From Primulina eburnea (lineage: Eukaryota; Streptophyta; Magnoliopsida; Lamiales; Gesneriaceae), in assembly GCF_022965805.1 (NCBI RefSeq), contig NC_133114.1:5972261-6036260 (forward strand): a stretch of 64,000 nt of DNA, given 5' to 3'. The position numbers and the translations under genes were made by a program. Under the pieces are notes generated by a model that had not been told where the DNA came from, did no database searches, and was given only the letters and a program-made list of their open reading frames with translations. Positions 43,101 to 53,016 of this stretch are shown here, piece after piece (within the stretch, counting starts at the first letter, position 1; each line of letters begins with the position of its first letter).

Positions 43101-43440
43101 TGTAGCATGTTATGAGGCATCCAATCATGAAATATGGCTGCAAAATTTTGTCACGGGACTGCGCATTGTTGATGGAATTGAAAGGCCACTAAGATTACAT
43201 TGTGACAATAAATCAGCAGTTATGTATTCCAATAACAACAGGAGCTCGACGAAGTCAAAACACATTGACATCAAGTTCCTGGTTGTTAAAGAAAGAATTC
43301 AGAGTGGAAAGTTGTCTATTGAGCATATCGGTACAAACTCCATGGTTGCGGATCCGCTTACTAAGGGAATACCACCCAAACAGTTTCATGAGCACACTGC
43401 TAGTATGGGTGTTATGTCAATTGAGGAAATTCAGTTTTAG
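40166..43440 (+). pseudogene. pol: copia H pol: protease, integrase, RT, RNase H
   Basis: Protease: [15 protein letters not shown] (about 40270-40315). A frameshift near 40325 leads to integrase, with [14 protein letters not shown] and CVNCIKGKQ as the HHCC zinc finger, then [16 protein letters not shown] and [14 protein letters not shown] carrying the DDE residues. Shifts near 41985 and 42207 separate the RT parts: [24 protein letters not shown], then YVDDILLASND. A TAA at 42841-42843, replacing Tyr in GRYLSNPG, splits off RNase H: GYTDSDFAGC, SSTMAAEF and the final ADPLTKGIPPKQFHEH. All domains are present in copia order, and only small lesions inactivate it. Confidence 0.93.
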
Positions 43441-43850
43441 TGGGAGTTTGTTATTTTAAATACTTTTCAGTTGTAGACATTTTCAGTTACAATTATGTAA
43501 ATTTATTTTCTGCAGAAATAAATTTCAAGTTAAGTCACACTCTGATTATGATTTAAAGTTTGATCTCAATAAAGTTAAAGGGATGACCAGTTGGAAATAG
43601 GCATGTTACGGTCATATTGCATGAAATTTCCATGCTACACATCCACTTCATGATCCATGTCATTCAGTTGTGTTGGCATATGTGACCATTGATGGGTCTA
43701 GTTACCTTGAGTGTAGCGAAGACTGCTTTGATCCTATGTTGATGTGATTGATGGACCGAATTGGTTATAGATACATTTCGGAATGACAACAATTTTGAGC
43801 TCATAAGGTTATTTTCACAAACATAATTATAAAGTTGCACATATAGCCCA

Positions 43851-43860
43851 AGTGGGAGAT
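43851..43860 (+). promoter_or_regulatory. polypurine tract of copia H
   Basis: AGTGGGAGAT directly before the 3' LTR. Confidence 0.85.
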
Positions 43861-44309
43861 TGTTGGATCAATTTATTTATATGGGCTTATATGTGAATAA
43901 TTATGTGTTGTGAGTTGTTAAGCCCAAAATAAAGTGATCAATTAATGTTTCGGGTTATTGGGCTTTAATGTATCTAATGGGCTGTGGGCCTTTAATGTGT
44001 AGAGACATAAGTGTAATTTCTGTTTTTATGATGGGCTAAAACGGAAATATCAGAAGATATTATCTATAAATAAGGGTCATGGTCCCCAGATCTCGTGTTA
44101 TCACTTTCACTATTCTCTCCTCCATTAAGAAAATAGTTCTGAAGAGAAACTAAAGGATTCTCAAAGAAAGAGCGCGTAGATTTGGAAGATCAAGACACGT
44201 TCTAAACAATTCAGGATTATGGCTTCAGGTACGCTTCCGCTTTAGTTTTCAGTCAAATTCTTAATGATTTAGCATGATGGATTCTACGGTTTATGGGTTT
44301 TTCCCAACA
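43861..44309 (+). repeat. 3' LTR of copia H
   Basis: Starts TGTTGGATCAATT and ends TTCCCAACA. It has TATAAATA at 44065-44072. It lacks about 11 bp present in the 5' copy near 37950. Confidence 0.93.
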
Positions 44310-44314
44310 AGAAT

Positions 44315-45911
44315 TTGTGCGGGATGTGTGTTGTCGTATATTCTACCGATGCTTTTTTTCTTTCATATTCTTGGGCGGTTTCTTTACTCTTCCCATATCC
44401 ATGATCATCCATTATTCTACACAATCTTATCATATATGCTCGTTCATTTGATCAATTCAGACCAATTTTGAATTAATGGTTTTTCTTATCTTACGTGTCT
44501 TCTAATTCTTCTTTCCAAGCTTGATTAAATTTTGGGTATGTCCAGTTTGAGCTTGATTAAAATAAATTCTCAACACCATCTAAATAATCTTTTAAGAAAG
44601 TATTAATATTTTTTGGAACAAAGGTGCAAAAACATTGATGTCGTATGTCTAGAATTCAACATTGAATAGATCTTTACCCTATGTTTAGAAGCAAGGATTT
44701 GGAGAGATTGGCAGGGATTTGGATTCGCAAATTCTGGTTTCAACTGTTTGATTAGTTGGATTTTAAAAATGAAATTGGATTTTAAGGTATTTGTCTGGAT
44801 TTTATTGTGTATAACACAAATCTTTTCAAAACTGGTCGGATTTGATGAGATTTGGATTTGAATAAACCTAAAAAAATATCCATATTTATTTTTTAAAATT
44901 ATTATCCTTATACCATATTTATGTATATGGTTGGATTAAATGACAAATTTATTTATTTTTTATTGGGGGATTCTGTTAAATAGCCTTCAGTAAATTATTA
45001 TAATCAAATGTAGCCTTCAATTAATTTAATTGATCAAAATAATCTTTTTATTATATTAAATTACAAACTTATCTGTCATACCTTATTCACCATCAATTTC
45101 TCTCTCAATCTTTTTTCTTCTCTCATCAATTACATGCATTATGAGCTTTGAAACACCTATGTTTAATTCTTCAGACATGTATGAATTTCATTTTTTTTGT
45201 CGACCTAATTTTTTTTACACAAATAATGATTGATTTTTTGCTTATAATAATATATATTCATAGATATATGGCAAAGCTTTGTTTCTGTCAAATTGTTGAA
45301 TATATTCACTCCAAATTTTTTTTTCTAATATGATTTTAATATTTAAAAAAATTGACTTGATTATTGTCATGATTTTTCCATAATTTTAAGTTTTTTCTTA
45401 AATTAAGAATATTTTTTAAGTCGAAATAAGTGGATGATTTGCGATTTATTGCAATTGAAATATGTGTGAATTTTTTGAAATGTGTGTGAATTTTTTATTT
45501 GTATATATTAATGAGTGAAATATTCACGATATATTGACTCCAACAAGAATATTTTGAAGTTGAAATATTTTTGAATTTTTTTATTTGTATTTTTAAAATA
45601 TAAATATTTATGTGTTCTTCCTGATTGTTGAAATAATCTTTTGCTGAGTTCTTGGAAGCCATACGAATTTGTCACATAACCCTGAGTTCTAGGATATAAT
45701 TATTAGAAATTGATGGAATGTTGTAGGGTTATGATGAACTATAAACCGTCTCCAATGAAACTTCTTATGTTGAGTTAAATATTCTTAAGATTATATTTCA
45801 ATTAATTATCAAATATTGTATGACGTAAGTTAAAAAGTGCCTTAAAATTAAAGTAACTTACTTGAAATAATAAACACAAATATAGAACAATGGCGGAGAA
45901 TTGGAATAAGG
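44315..45911. other. AT-rich intergenic DNA, nothing recognised
   Basis: No domain-bearing ORF. The 44690-44890 stretch repeats GGATTTGGATT-type words and may be a decayed MITE, but no ends were found. Confidence 0.35.
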
Positions 45912-48026
45912 TGTTAGAGTAGGTGCCCGTCGAGCCAAGTGTTGGCCGAGTGTTCACAATGAAACTCTATGTATAAGCAATCTTTATTTTAATAATATTT
46001 GAAATTATTATTTTGGCAAATCTTTATCTGTATACCCATGCTAGTTGCATAGATAAAGCCCTTAATATACAAATAGTAGAAAGAATATGAGATGCTCATA
46101 TGATGAGTATCATGAAACTCATATTTGTAATACTGTATATTCTAAACGGTTCCTAGTCGATTCAGCCGCCATTAAGAAGGATATAGGCCGCTCGAGTTAG
46201 AGACTAGTATCTGCGATATGAGTACCATGTTTCATTGGTAGGGGACATTGTGATGTCCGAACATGCAGATAGGTGCTCCTTGTAGAGTGCACTGAACAAC
46301 CCTCCATAAAAGGACTTTCCAAGTGGTTCTCACTTATCGAGTGGAAAAGTCCTGGTTTATGGTTGTACAGAATTAGTCCTTATGACCCGGGACAACATTG
46401 AGACTCTATGTGCTAGAATTACACTTTGACTTGTTTACCGACTCTCATGGGGTCATCAGGTGGCAAGGTTGGGTGTTCTGTCGAAACACATAGGAGTCGA
46501 TGCATTGTAGCCGGGGATTCACCGCTTACCTACGGTATGGATATCCTATGTGTTTTTCATGTATGTGTGGGTTGAAATCTCTGATCAGAGTATGGTGGTA
46601 ATTATGAAAGGGGTTTCATAGATTACACCATCGATGCAACCACAGCATGACACATAGTATCGATTCATTGACAACTCTCGATAAACCAATAGTTGTCGAA
46701 TCGGTCGGGATATATGAGTTGAAGGGACCGTACTGTACGCTAACCATAATTGAATGGTTCTTGCAGGCACTATCATGTGATACCTAGGGAATCACGTAAG
46801 CGATGCTGCTAGGCGTTTAACGTGATTAGTTGGGTACTTTCAGACTTGAGTTCTGACGTTCTTACTATCAAGGAGTTGATAAGTAAGAATGGAGCAATTG
46901 GGGTATGCTCGAATAAGGACATGTTTAGTCCGAATCACATAGAGATGTGAACCCACGGCTAGTTGTATCAATGAACCATTGAGGGCCACACAAGTACTAG
47001 CTTTTTAAATCCCGATGAGAAGTAATAATAGTTCAATGTGTTGAACGGCTTATAAAGGAGTTTATAAGCGTAAGGAAAATTAGAACTATGACTTCTATAA
47101 AGGAGAAAATAGTTCAATGTGTTGAACGACTTATAAATGAGTTTATAAGTGTAAAGAAAAATAGAAGTATGACTTCTATGAGAGAAATATAAATTTTAAT
47201 TTATGGAAGTGTTCCTAGATTAAAATTTGGCCATGTGAATAATGTATTTGAAAATTGTGATTTTCATAAACATTATTATGGACTAAATTAAATTAATTCA
47301 AGTGTTGAAGTAATTTAACACTAGTGGGCCTAGTAGAGTCCAAATAATTTTTTAATTAATTCAATTGTTGGATTAATTAAATAACCATGGGCCTTGTAGA
47401 GCCCAATTGGAAATAATTATTTAACTAGTGGGCTTGAGTAAATCAAGTAAAGTCTAGTTGGGCTCAAAATGTTTGAGACAATTATAAAGTCCATGGGCCT
47501 TGCAAAAGTTGCAAGCCCACTAGGGTTTGCATGCTTGGGAGGTGAAGGGGTTTGGAATACTTTTGATTAAAATAATGCATGGCATGCAATTTTTGAATCT
47601 AGCTTTTTTTGCAACCCCAAGACCCAACTTCACTCTCTCATTCTTACATGTTGGCCGAAATTTTCACACAAATTTTTCTCTCATCTTGTGTTCTTCAATT
47701 GTTGGAGAATACTCACTTCTCTTTGATAAATCCTCAAATATTTCTAGTGCAATATTTGAGGGGATTTACATTGCTTGTGGTGGGCTTAATTTTGGAGTAA
47801 GGAGGAGGCTTGAAGATCTTCATCCATTCAAGAGCTTTGTTGTTTAACAACAAAGTTGGAGCCATTCATCAATCCTTGTGATTGATAGGTAAATTTCTAA
47901 AACATCCTATGTATGTTTTATTTTGTAAATATTGCACAAAAATGGTGGTGGCCGAAATTTCTTGTAGAAAATTAAAAATTTTTGACTTCCGTTGCGCTTC
48001 CGGCCACCGTAACCGGTCCGCTTTCA
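45912..48026 (+). repeat. 5' LTR of copia I
   Basis: Starts TGTTAGAGTAGGTGCCC and ends CGCTTTCA, 2115 bp. It is the same family as solo LTR F. No gene is seen in it. Confidence 0.94.
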
Positions 48027-48028
48027 AG

Positions 48029-48040
48029 TGGTATCCGAGC
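48029..48040 (+). promoter_or_regulatory. primer binding site of copia I, one mismatch
   Basis: TGGTATCCGAGC; the initiator Met site would have A instead of C at position 8. Two bases separate it from the LTR. Confidence 0.85.
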
Positions 48041-49830
48041 TATGGTTACGGTTTTTGTGTAATATTTACGTAATATTATGTTGAGATCGATTTCTAACCG
48101 CTTGAGAAATATTTTTGCATGATATACATCAAGGCCGAAAATTTTACAAACAAAAAAAAAATTTCGGGCAGCTTGTTGCTGCCCGTGATATCTCGGGCTG
48201 CCCGAGAATTTCGGGCAGCGAATGGGGCAGCCTTCGGACTGCCCGGAAAAAATTCCAGATTTTAAAATAAAAAAAAATATTTTTTTTGGTTGCCGGAATC
48301 CGGCGACGGTGATGACGGCTAGGGTTTCCAAAAGTGTTTTGGACAATCTTAGTGTCATGGGCCTTGAGATGTTGGGCCATTGGATGGCCAACATAATTTG
48401 TAAATTTAAATGGGCCAAAATATTTTAGGTGTAAAATGGTTTTTGGGCCCTTAAGTTTAAATTTACAATTGTTGCACATATTTTCTCATAAAATAAATAA
48501 TTGAAGTAGGACTTTAATTATTTATAGTAAATTGTGATTTACAAGAAATTCGATTATAAATAAATTAATTTGAAAGTATACAAAGGAGTTTGTATACTTT
48601 GTTAATTTAATTTATAATTGTGGCGGTTAGTGATTGGATCAAGATATATAATATTGGATCAATTAATTATAGTGATAATTAATTGATGGTGTATGATATG
48701 TGATATTATGCATGAAGGATGATCAAAAGCCCAAGCCCAATTTGCTAGGTGTATGCTAGGATATTTGTGTTGTATGATTGTAATAATTATCAATTTAAAG
48801 TGGGCTTGGTTTATGGCCTGTTCCCACCCCATGAGATGTATCCCTATGTGCCATGGATATTTAATTGTAAATATTAGAATAGTGGAAGATCAAGATTGGA
48901 AGATGGTGGCCTTGGTGATTATGAAGATCGAAGACATGTAATATTGGATGCTAATGTAATAATGTAGTTGCATTTGCATCCCGTGCATTTACCCTAGGAT
49001 TGGACCTAGGCCCGTGTTTAGCTCACACGGGCCATTAGTTTTGGGGCAATTGATCATCCTTGTACTGTTTTCTATTTATAATATATGCATGATATGTTAT
49101 AAATAATGAGTATGTGCGTTATTATTATTATAATAACAAAGTTGCATGAATCCGGCAAACATACGATCAAACATGGCGAGCTTTTAAATAAAATTAATGA
49201 TGAGACCTTTCAAAATTAAAAACCCTCATTTTGAATAAGATTCAAAATTAATATCAAGCCCGAAAAGGGGAATTATAAATTTGTTTATAATTTCCTTGTC
49301 TTCCATCGACAATGGATGCATGATGAACGCTACCCGTACTCGGGGCTCGGCTCATATTATTGAGGGGGCCCTGGGTGCCGGAAAGCTGTGACATCCATTG
49401 ACATTGTGATGTGAACTACGTGGAACTCCCATGATTTCGGCTCATATTATTGAGGGAACTCATGCCGACCGTCCATTAAGGTTCAACATCGATGGGTTAG
49501 GCTTGACACGTGAAGATGAACGATGTCATATTATTGGGTCCTAATCAAACGTGAGACAAAAGTTTACGTAGAGGGTTGCATTGTGATGCAATTGGAAACT
49601 ACCTTTTAGGAATTGTGATTGGCTGATATTATTCGGGATCACAATTCGCTAATTGGACCTTACGTACCTACTGAGGAAAGGAGTTTCCCGTTTTCACTAG
49701 AGGGTAGTGAAAGATGTCAAAACAGTGGGAGCAAATATTTATGAAGTAAAAGTCCAAACTTCATATCTTACTAAATATTTAAAATAGTCATCAACATTTA
49801 TCTGTTTTTACTTTTCAGTACAAATCAACA
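48041..49830 (+). promoter_or_regulatory. 1.8-kb leader of copia I with hairpins and a 90-bp-period motif
   Basis: Noncoding. It contains a CGGGCAGC hairpin array (48161-48246), a GGCCCGTG...CACGGGCC hairpin (about 49010-49033) and four copies of a CTCATATTATTGAGGG-like motif about 90 bp apart (49349, 49438, 49524, 49621). The length suggests a structured RNA leader. Confidence 0.6.
48161..48246. repeat. CGGGCAGC hairpin array in copia I leader
   Basis: CGGGCAGC-TTGTT-GCTGCCCG is a perfect 8-bp hairpin. It is followed by TCGGGCTGCCCGA and a further CGGGCAGC...GCTGCCC-like pair. Confidence 0.85.
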
Positions 49831-50691
49831 ATGTCTTCGATGCGCAATTCGATATCTGTAATACTCGACAAACACATATTAACTGGACCTAATTACCTCA
49901 CTTGGCTAAGAAATTTGAAAATAGTCTTGAATTCGGAAAGGGTAACATATACACTGACTCAGTCGCCCCCTGTTGAGGCTCCGACTGACTACACTCCTGA
50001 GGAATTGCAGGCTTACAAGGAATGGTGTGACCATGACTTGATAGCCAGGTGTTATATGCTAACTTCTATGAACGATGAGCTGCAGAGGCGTTTTGAGGGT
50101 GCAAAGAATGCTGCTGACATTCATTTGCACCTCAAAGAGCTCTTTGGAGAACAAACGCGTCCTCTTAGGCATGCTACCGTCAAGGAGCTGATCACTTTGC
50201 GCATGCGAGATGGGACCTCGGTCCATGAGCATGGCCTAAAGGTGATCGGGCTCGTGGACAAGCTCGTTGGCATGGATCTGATCTTGCCTTCGGAGTTGAC
50301 CACCGACGTGTTGCTGTTATCGCTGCCTAGCTCATTTGATCATTTTGTGGTGAATTTCAACATGAACAAGATGGAACCGACCCTTGAGGAGTTGGTGAAC
50401 ATGCTTATTACGTTTGAATCCACCATCAAGAAAGAGAAGTTGGTTCTTTATGTGGGTTCTTCATCTGGTACGAAGATTGATCCACATGGGAAGGAAAAGA
50501 AGAGTTCTTTCCAACGTCCCAAAAAGAACGTGCCCTTGTTGAGGCAATCTCCGAATCCTGTTGAGATAGCCAGACCAGTTAAGGCTGACAAGACTGGTGA
50601 TGTTTGTCATCACTGCAAGAAGCCTGGACATTGGAAGCGTAATTGCAAGGAATATCTGGCCCAGAAAAGTTCTGGAAACGGTATGTTCTAA
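49831..50691 (+). CDS. gag: copia I gag (286 aa)
   Basis: Intact frame from ATG (MSSMRNSISVILDKHILTG) with the copia gag fold: NYLTWLRNLKIVLNSE, KEWCDHDLIARCYMLTSM and VLLLSLPSSFDHFVVNF. The C-terminus has lysine-rich sequence and a CCHC knuckle CHHCKKPGHWKRNC. The length is usual for the family. It is the only unbroken gene of this element, whereas protease and integrase downstream are deleted. If expressed it could still form particles and carry defective RNAs, which is inference. Confidence 0.92.
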   Translation: MSSMRNSISVILDKHILTGPNYLTWLRNLKIVLNSERVTYTLTQSPPVEAPTDYTPEELQAYKEWCDHDLIARCYMLTSMNDELQRRFEGAKNAADIHLHLKELFGEQTRPLRHATVKELITLRMRDGTSVHEHGLKVIGLVDKLVGMDLILPSELTTDVLLLSLPSSFDHFVVNFNMNKMEPTLEELVNMLITFESTIKKEKLVLYVGSSSGTKIDPHGKEKKSSFQRPKKNVPLLRQSPNPVEIARPVKADKTGDVCHHCKKPGHWKRNCKEYLAQKSSGNGMF

Positions 50692-51472
50692 ATTTAAGTA
50701 AACATTTCAATTAACTCTACTTCTTGGGTATTGGATACCTAATGTGGATCACATCTCTGTAATGTGTTGCAGGAGATGGGAAGAAGTTAGAGGATTAGAG
50801 AAGGTGAGACCTTCTTGGGAATGGCAATGGAGCAAGAGTTGCTGCCAAGACCTTAAGAGATGTTTACTTATTGTTGAACAATGTTTTTAAGTTATTTTAA
50901 GAGATGTTTTGTTTGTACCGAATTTGTTTAAAAACATTGTTTCCATTTCTATGGTGATAAAAATGGATATTCTTGTTTATTTAGCAAAGGTGTTTGCAAC
51001 ATTTACAAGAATGAATGTTTGATTGGTACTGGTAAACTTGAAAACGATCTCTATAACTTAAAATTAAAAGATATTCCACTAAATGTTCATTCAAAGGCAG
51101 ACACCATATGAGATATGGATGGGTAAGCCTCCCAAATATTCTTATCTTAGAATATGGGGGTGCCCTGCTTATGAAGCAGGTAGTGGGAGATAAATTGGAT
51201 AGTTGATCCATTTTATGCTACTTTGTGGGATATCCAAGGAATTAAGTTGGATATTATTTCTATCATCCCCAAGAAACAAATGTGTTTGTTTCTAGGAATG
51301 CAACCTTTTTGGCAAAAGGATTTTCTATTGGATAGAAAAGGGGAGATGATAGAACTCGAAGAGGTTCGAGAGACACCCACAATTGAAGAACACATACCCG
51401 AAGAGCCAAGAGAGGAGATACAAGCTCCTAGCAGATACGAGAAAGTCTCGAGACCACCTATGAGGTATGGTC
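50692..51472 (+). pseudogene. copia I protease/integrase remnant
   Basis: After gag the expected protease active site is missing. Fragments of the integrase C-terminal region are readable in several frames: RYGWVSLPN (about 51110), VVGDKLDS and CYFVGYPRN (about 51180-51240), FLLDRKGEMIELEEVRET and EEPREEIQAPS (51320-51440), ending RPPMRYGL where gypsy J is inserted. Stops and a large internal deletion make it dead. Confidence 0.78.
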
Positions 51473-51557
51473 TGTAGTAGCCCGAATTCCAAATTGGGTA
51501 ATTAACGGATTAATGGTGATTAAGAAGGTTTAATGTGTAATTTTGACCGTGGTCATG

Positions 51558-51780
51558 ATCGGACGGACCGAAGATGGTTCGGTAGCACCGAAGAGTTCGG
51601 ACGATCCGAAGTGGGTTCGGTGGATCCGATCATGAGGTGTCAAGAGTTGATCGACACGTCAGTTTACATGCAAGTTCGGATGATCCGAAGTGTACGTTCG
51701 GTGGATCCGATCATGAGGTGTCAAGAGCCGATGGACACGTAGGAGTTCGGACGTTCCGAAGTGGGTTCGGTGGATCCGAA
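51558..51780. repeat. array of 6-3-6 palindromes in gypsy J 5' LTR
   Basis: Units such as TTCGGT-AGC-ACCGAA, TTCGGA-CGA-TCCGAA, TTCGGA-TGA-TCCGAA, TTCGGA-CGT-TCCGAA and TTCGGT-GGA-TCCGAW. About nine units, ending 7 bases before the TATA box. The same array is in the 3' LTR at 56725-56947. Confidence 0.9.
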
Positions 51781-51787
51781 CATAGCC

Positions 51788-51795
51788 TATAAATA
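51788..51795 (+). promoter_or_regulatory. TATA box of gypsy J 5' LTR
   Basis: TATAAATA directly after the palindrome array. The 3' LTR copy is at 56955-56962. Confidence 0.7.
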
Positions 51796-52922
51796 GTGCT
51801 CGGATCTCCTCATTTTGCATTGCAAATTCTTGAGTTGTCTCTCATATTTGAGAAGTTTGGAAGGTTTCTAGGGTTAGTTGTCGGTCGAGCGATAGCCAAG
51901 AGCTGCCAGGATTGGTAGCGTAGCGACGCCTGAGTTACGAGGCAATCGACATCAAAGGGCTGTCGACGGACGAAGGTAAACCCTAAACCTTTGGTAGTAC
52001 TGGTTTTGCTAGTCTAGCATGGTAGTATTGTTCATTGGGTATGCTTTTGATGCGTAGGCTTGTTCTAGACCTGATTAGCGGTGTTGCGTAAGGCTAGGCT
52101 TGCTGTGATAGAGGTACGAAAGTACTATCCGAGATATCCTGGTCGAGTATACATCCTTATATGTGTTGCATGATTATGTGGTGCATTGATATATGTCATA
52201 TGATGCATGCTATTATGTCACGTTTTATGATGCATGTTGCATTTCATGTTGAGCCGTATCTCCTTCGAGATAACCTTTACTGTTGAGCTGTATCTCTTTC
52301 GAGATAAGCTATATCTTGTGGGGCCGCTCAGCCCTGTCTTGTCTTGTGGACGCATGGACACCGAGAGTACACAGTGGCCGACGGGTCCGGAGGGCTTCGG
52401 TGATCCGGGACATTTTAGGTCCACGTCTGTTCTTGTAGTGGATGCAGTGACCCAGAGGAGTACCGCGCGGCACTATCCACTTGGCGCCTCTAGACTGAGC
52501 ATTTTGAGATCCTTTGTTACTCCTGTTTCTTGACTACCCTGGTATCATATCATAGCATGTGCATTTCATATAGGCTTGTATACTCATGCTTTTGTACTGG
52601 GCGTTCTTATCGCTCACGTCCTCGGTTTTGTTTATCTTGGACACCCCATTCCCACGGGGCAGGCCTCAGGTTGGACAGCTCAGGAGGAGGAGGAGGAGGA
52701 CGTTGAGTAGCTGGTTGGTTTAGTTCTTCGGTATCTTTTTGATTCGATATGGTTGTACCGTATATTTCATTTTAGTTTGAGTTGTCCTGGATTTTTCGTT
52801 TGGGTTGTATAACTATTGTCGTCGGCCATATTTCCGCTGTTATCTCTGATTATTATTAATTAAGTTAATTGCATGCTTAGTTCTTCATTAGTAGGTGATT
52901 CTGGAACGGGTCACTACATTTA

Positions 52923-52934
52923 TGGTATCAGAGC
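52923..52934 (+). promoter_or_regulatory. primer binding site of gypsy J, initiator Met tRNA
   Basis: TGGTATCAGAGC, four bases after the LTR. Confidence 0.95.
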
Positions 52935-53016
52935 ATGCTTACGATTTTGGGATATAGATTCTGTTTTGGGATTTTCGTTGACCATTTTACCATTTTCCCC
53001 ATTCTATCTTGTAGCG

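Larger units (their letters stand above)
37893..44309 (+). mobile_element. Ty1/copia element H, nearly full length, several frameshifts
   Basis: Two LTRs (37893-38352 and 43861-44309) enclose a primer site, gag, protease, integrase, RT and RNase H in copia order, and a polypurine tract. Flanks are GGAAT (37888-37892) and AGAAT (44310-44314), four of five matching. The LTRs differ by a small indel and several substitutions, and the coding region has at least four frameshifts and one stop, so the insertion is old but structurally complete. Confidence 0.92.
51473..52918 (+). repeat. 5' LTR of gypsy J
   Basis: TGTAGTAGCCCGAATTCC...GGGTCACTACA. It contains a palindrome array (51558-51780), TATA (51788-51795) and downstream hairpins GGTACGAAAGTAC and TATCTCCTTCGAGATA. 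Confidence 0.96.
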
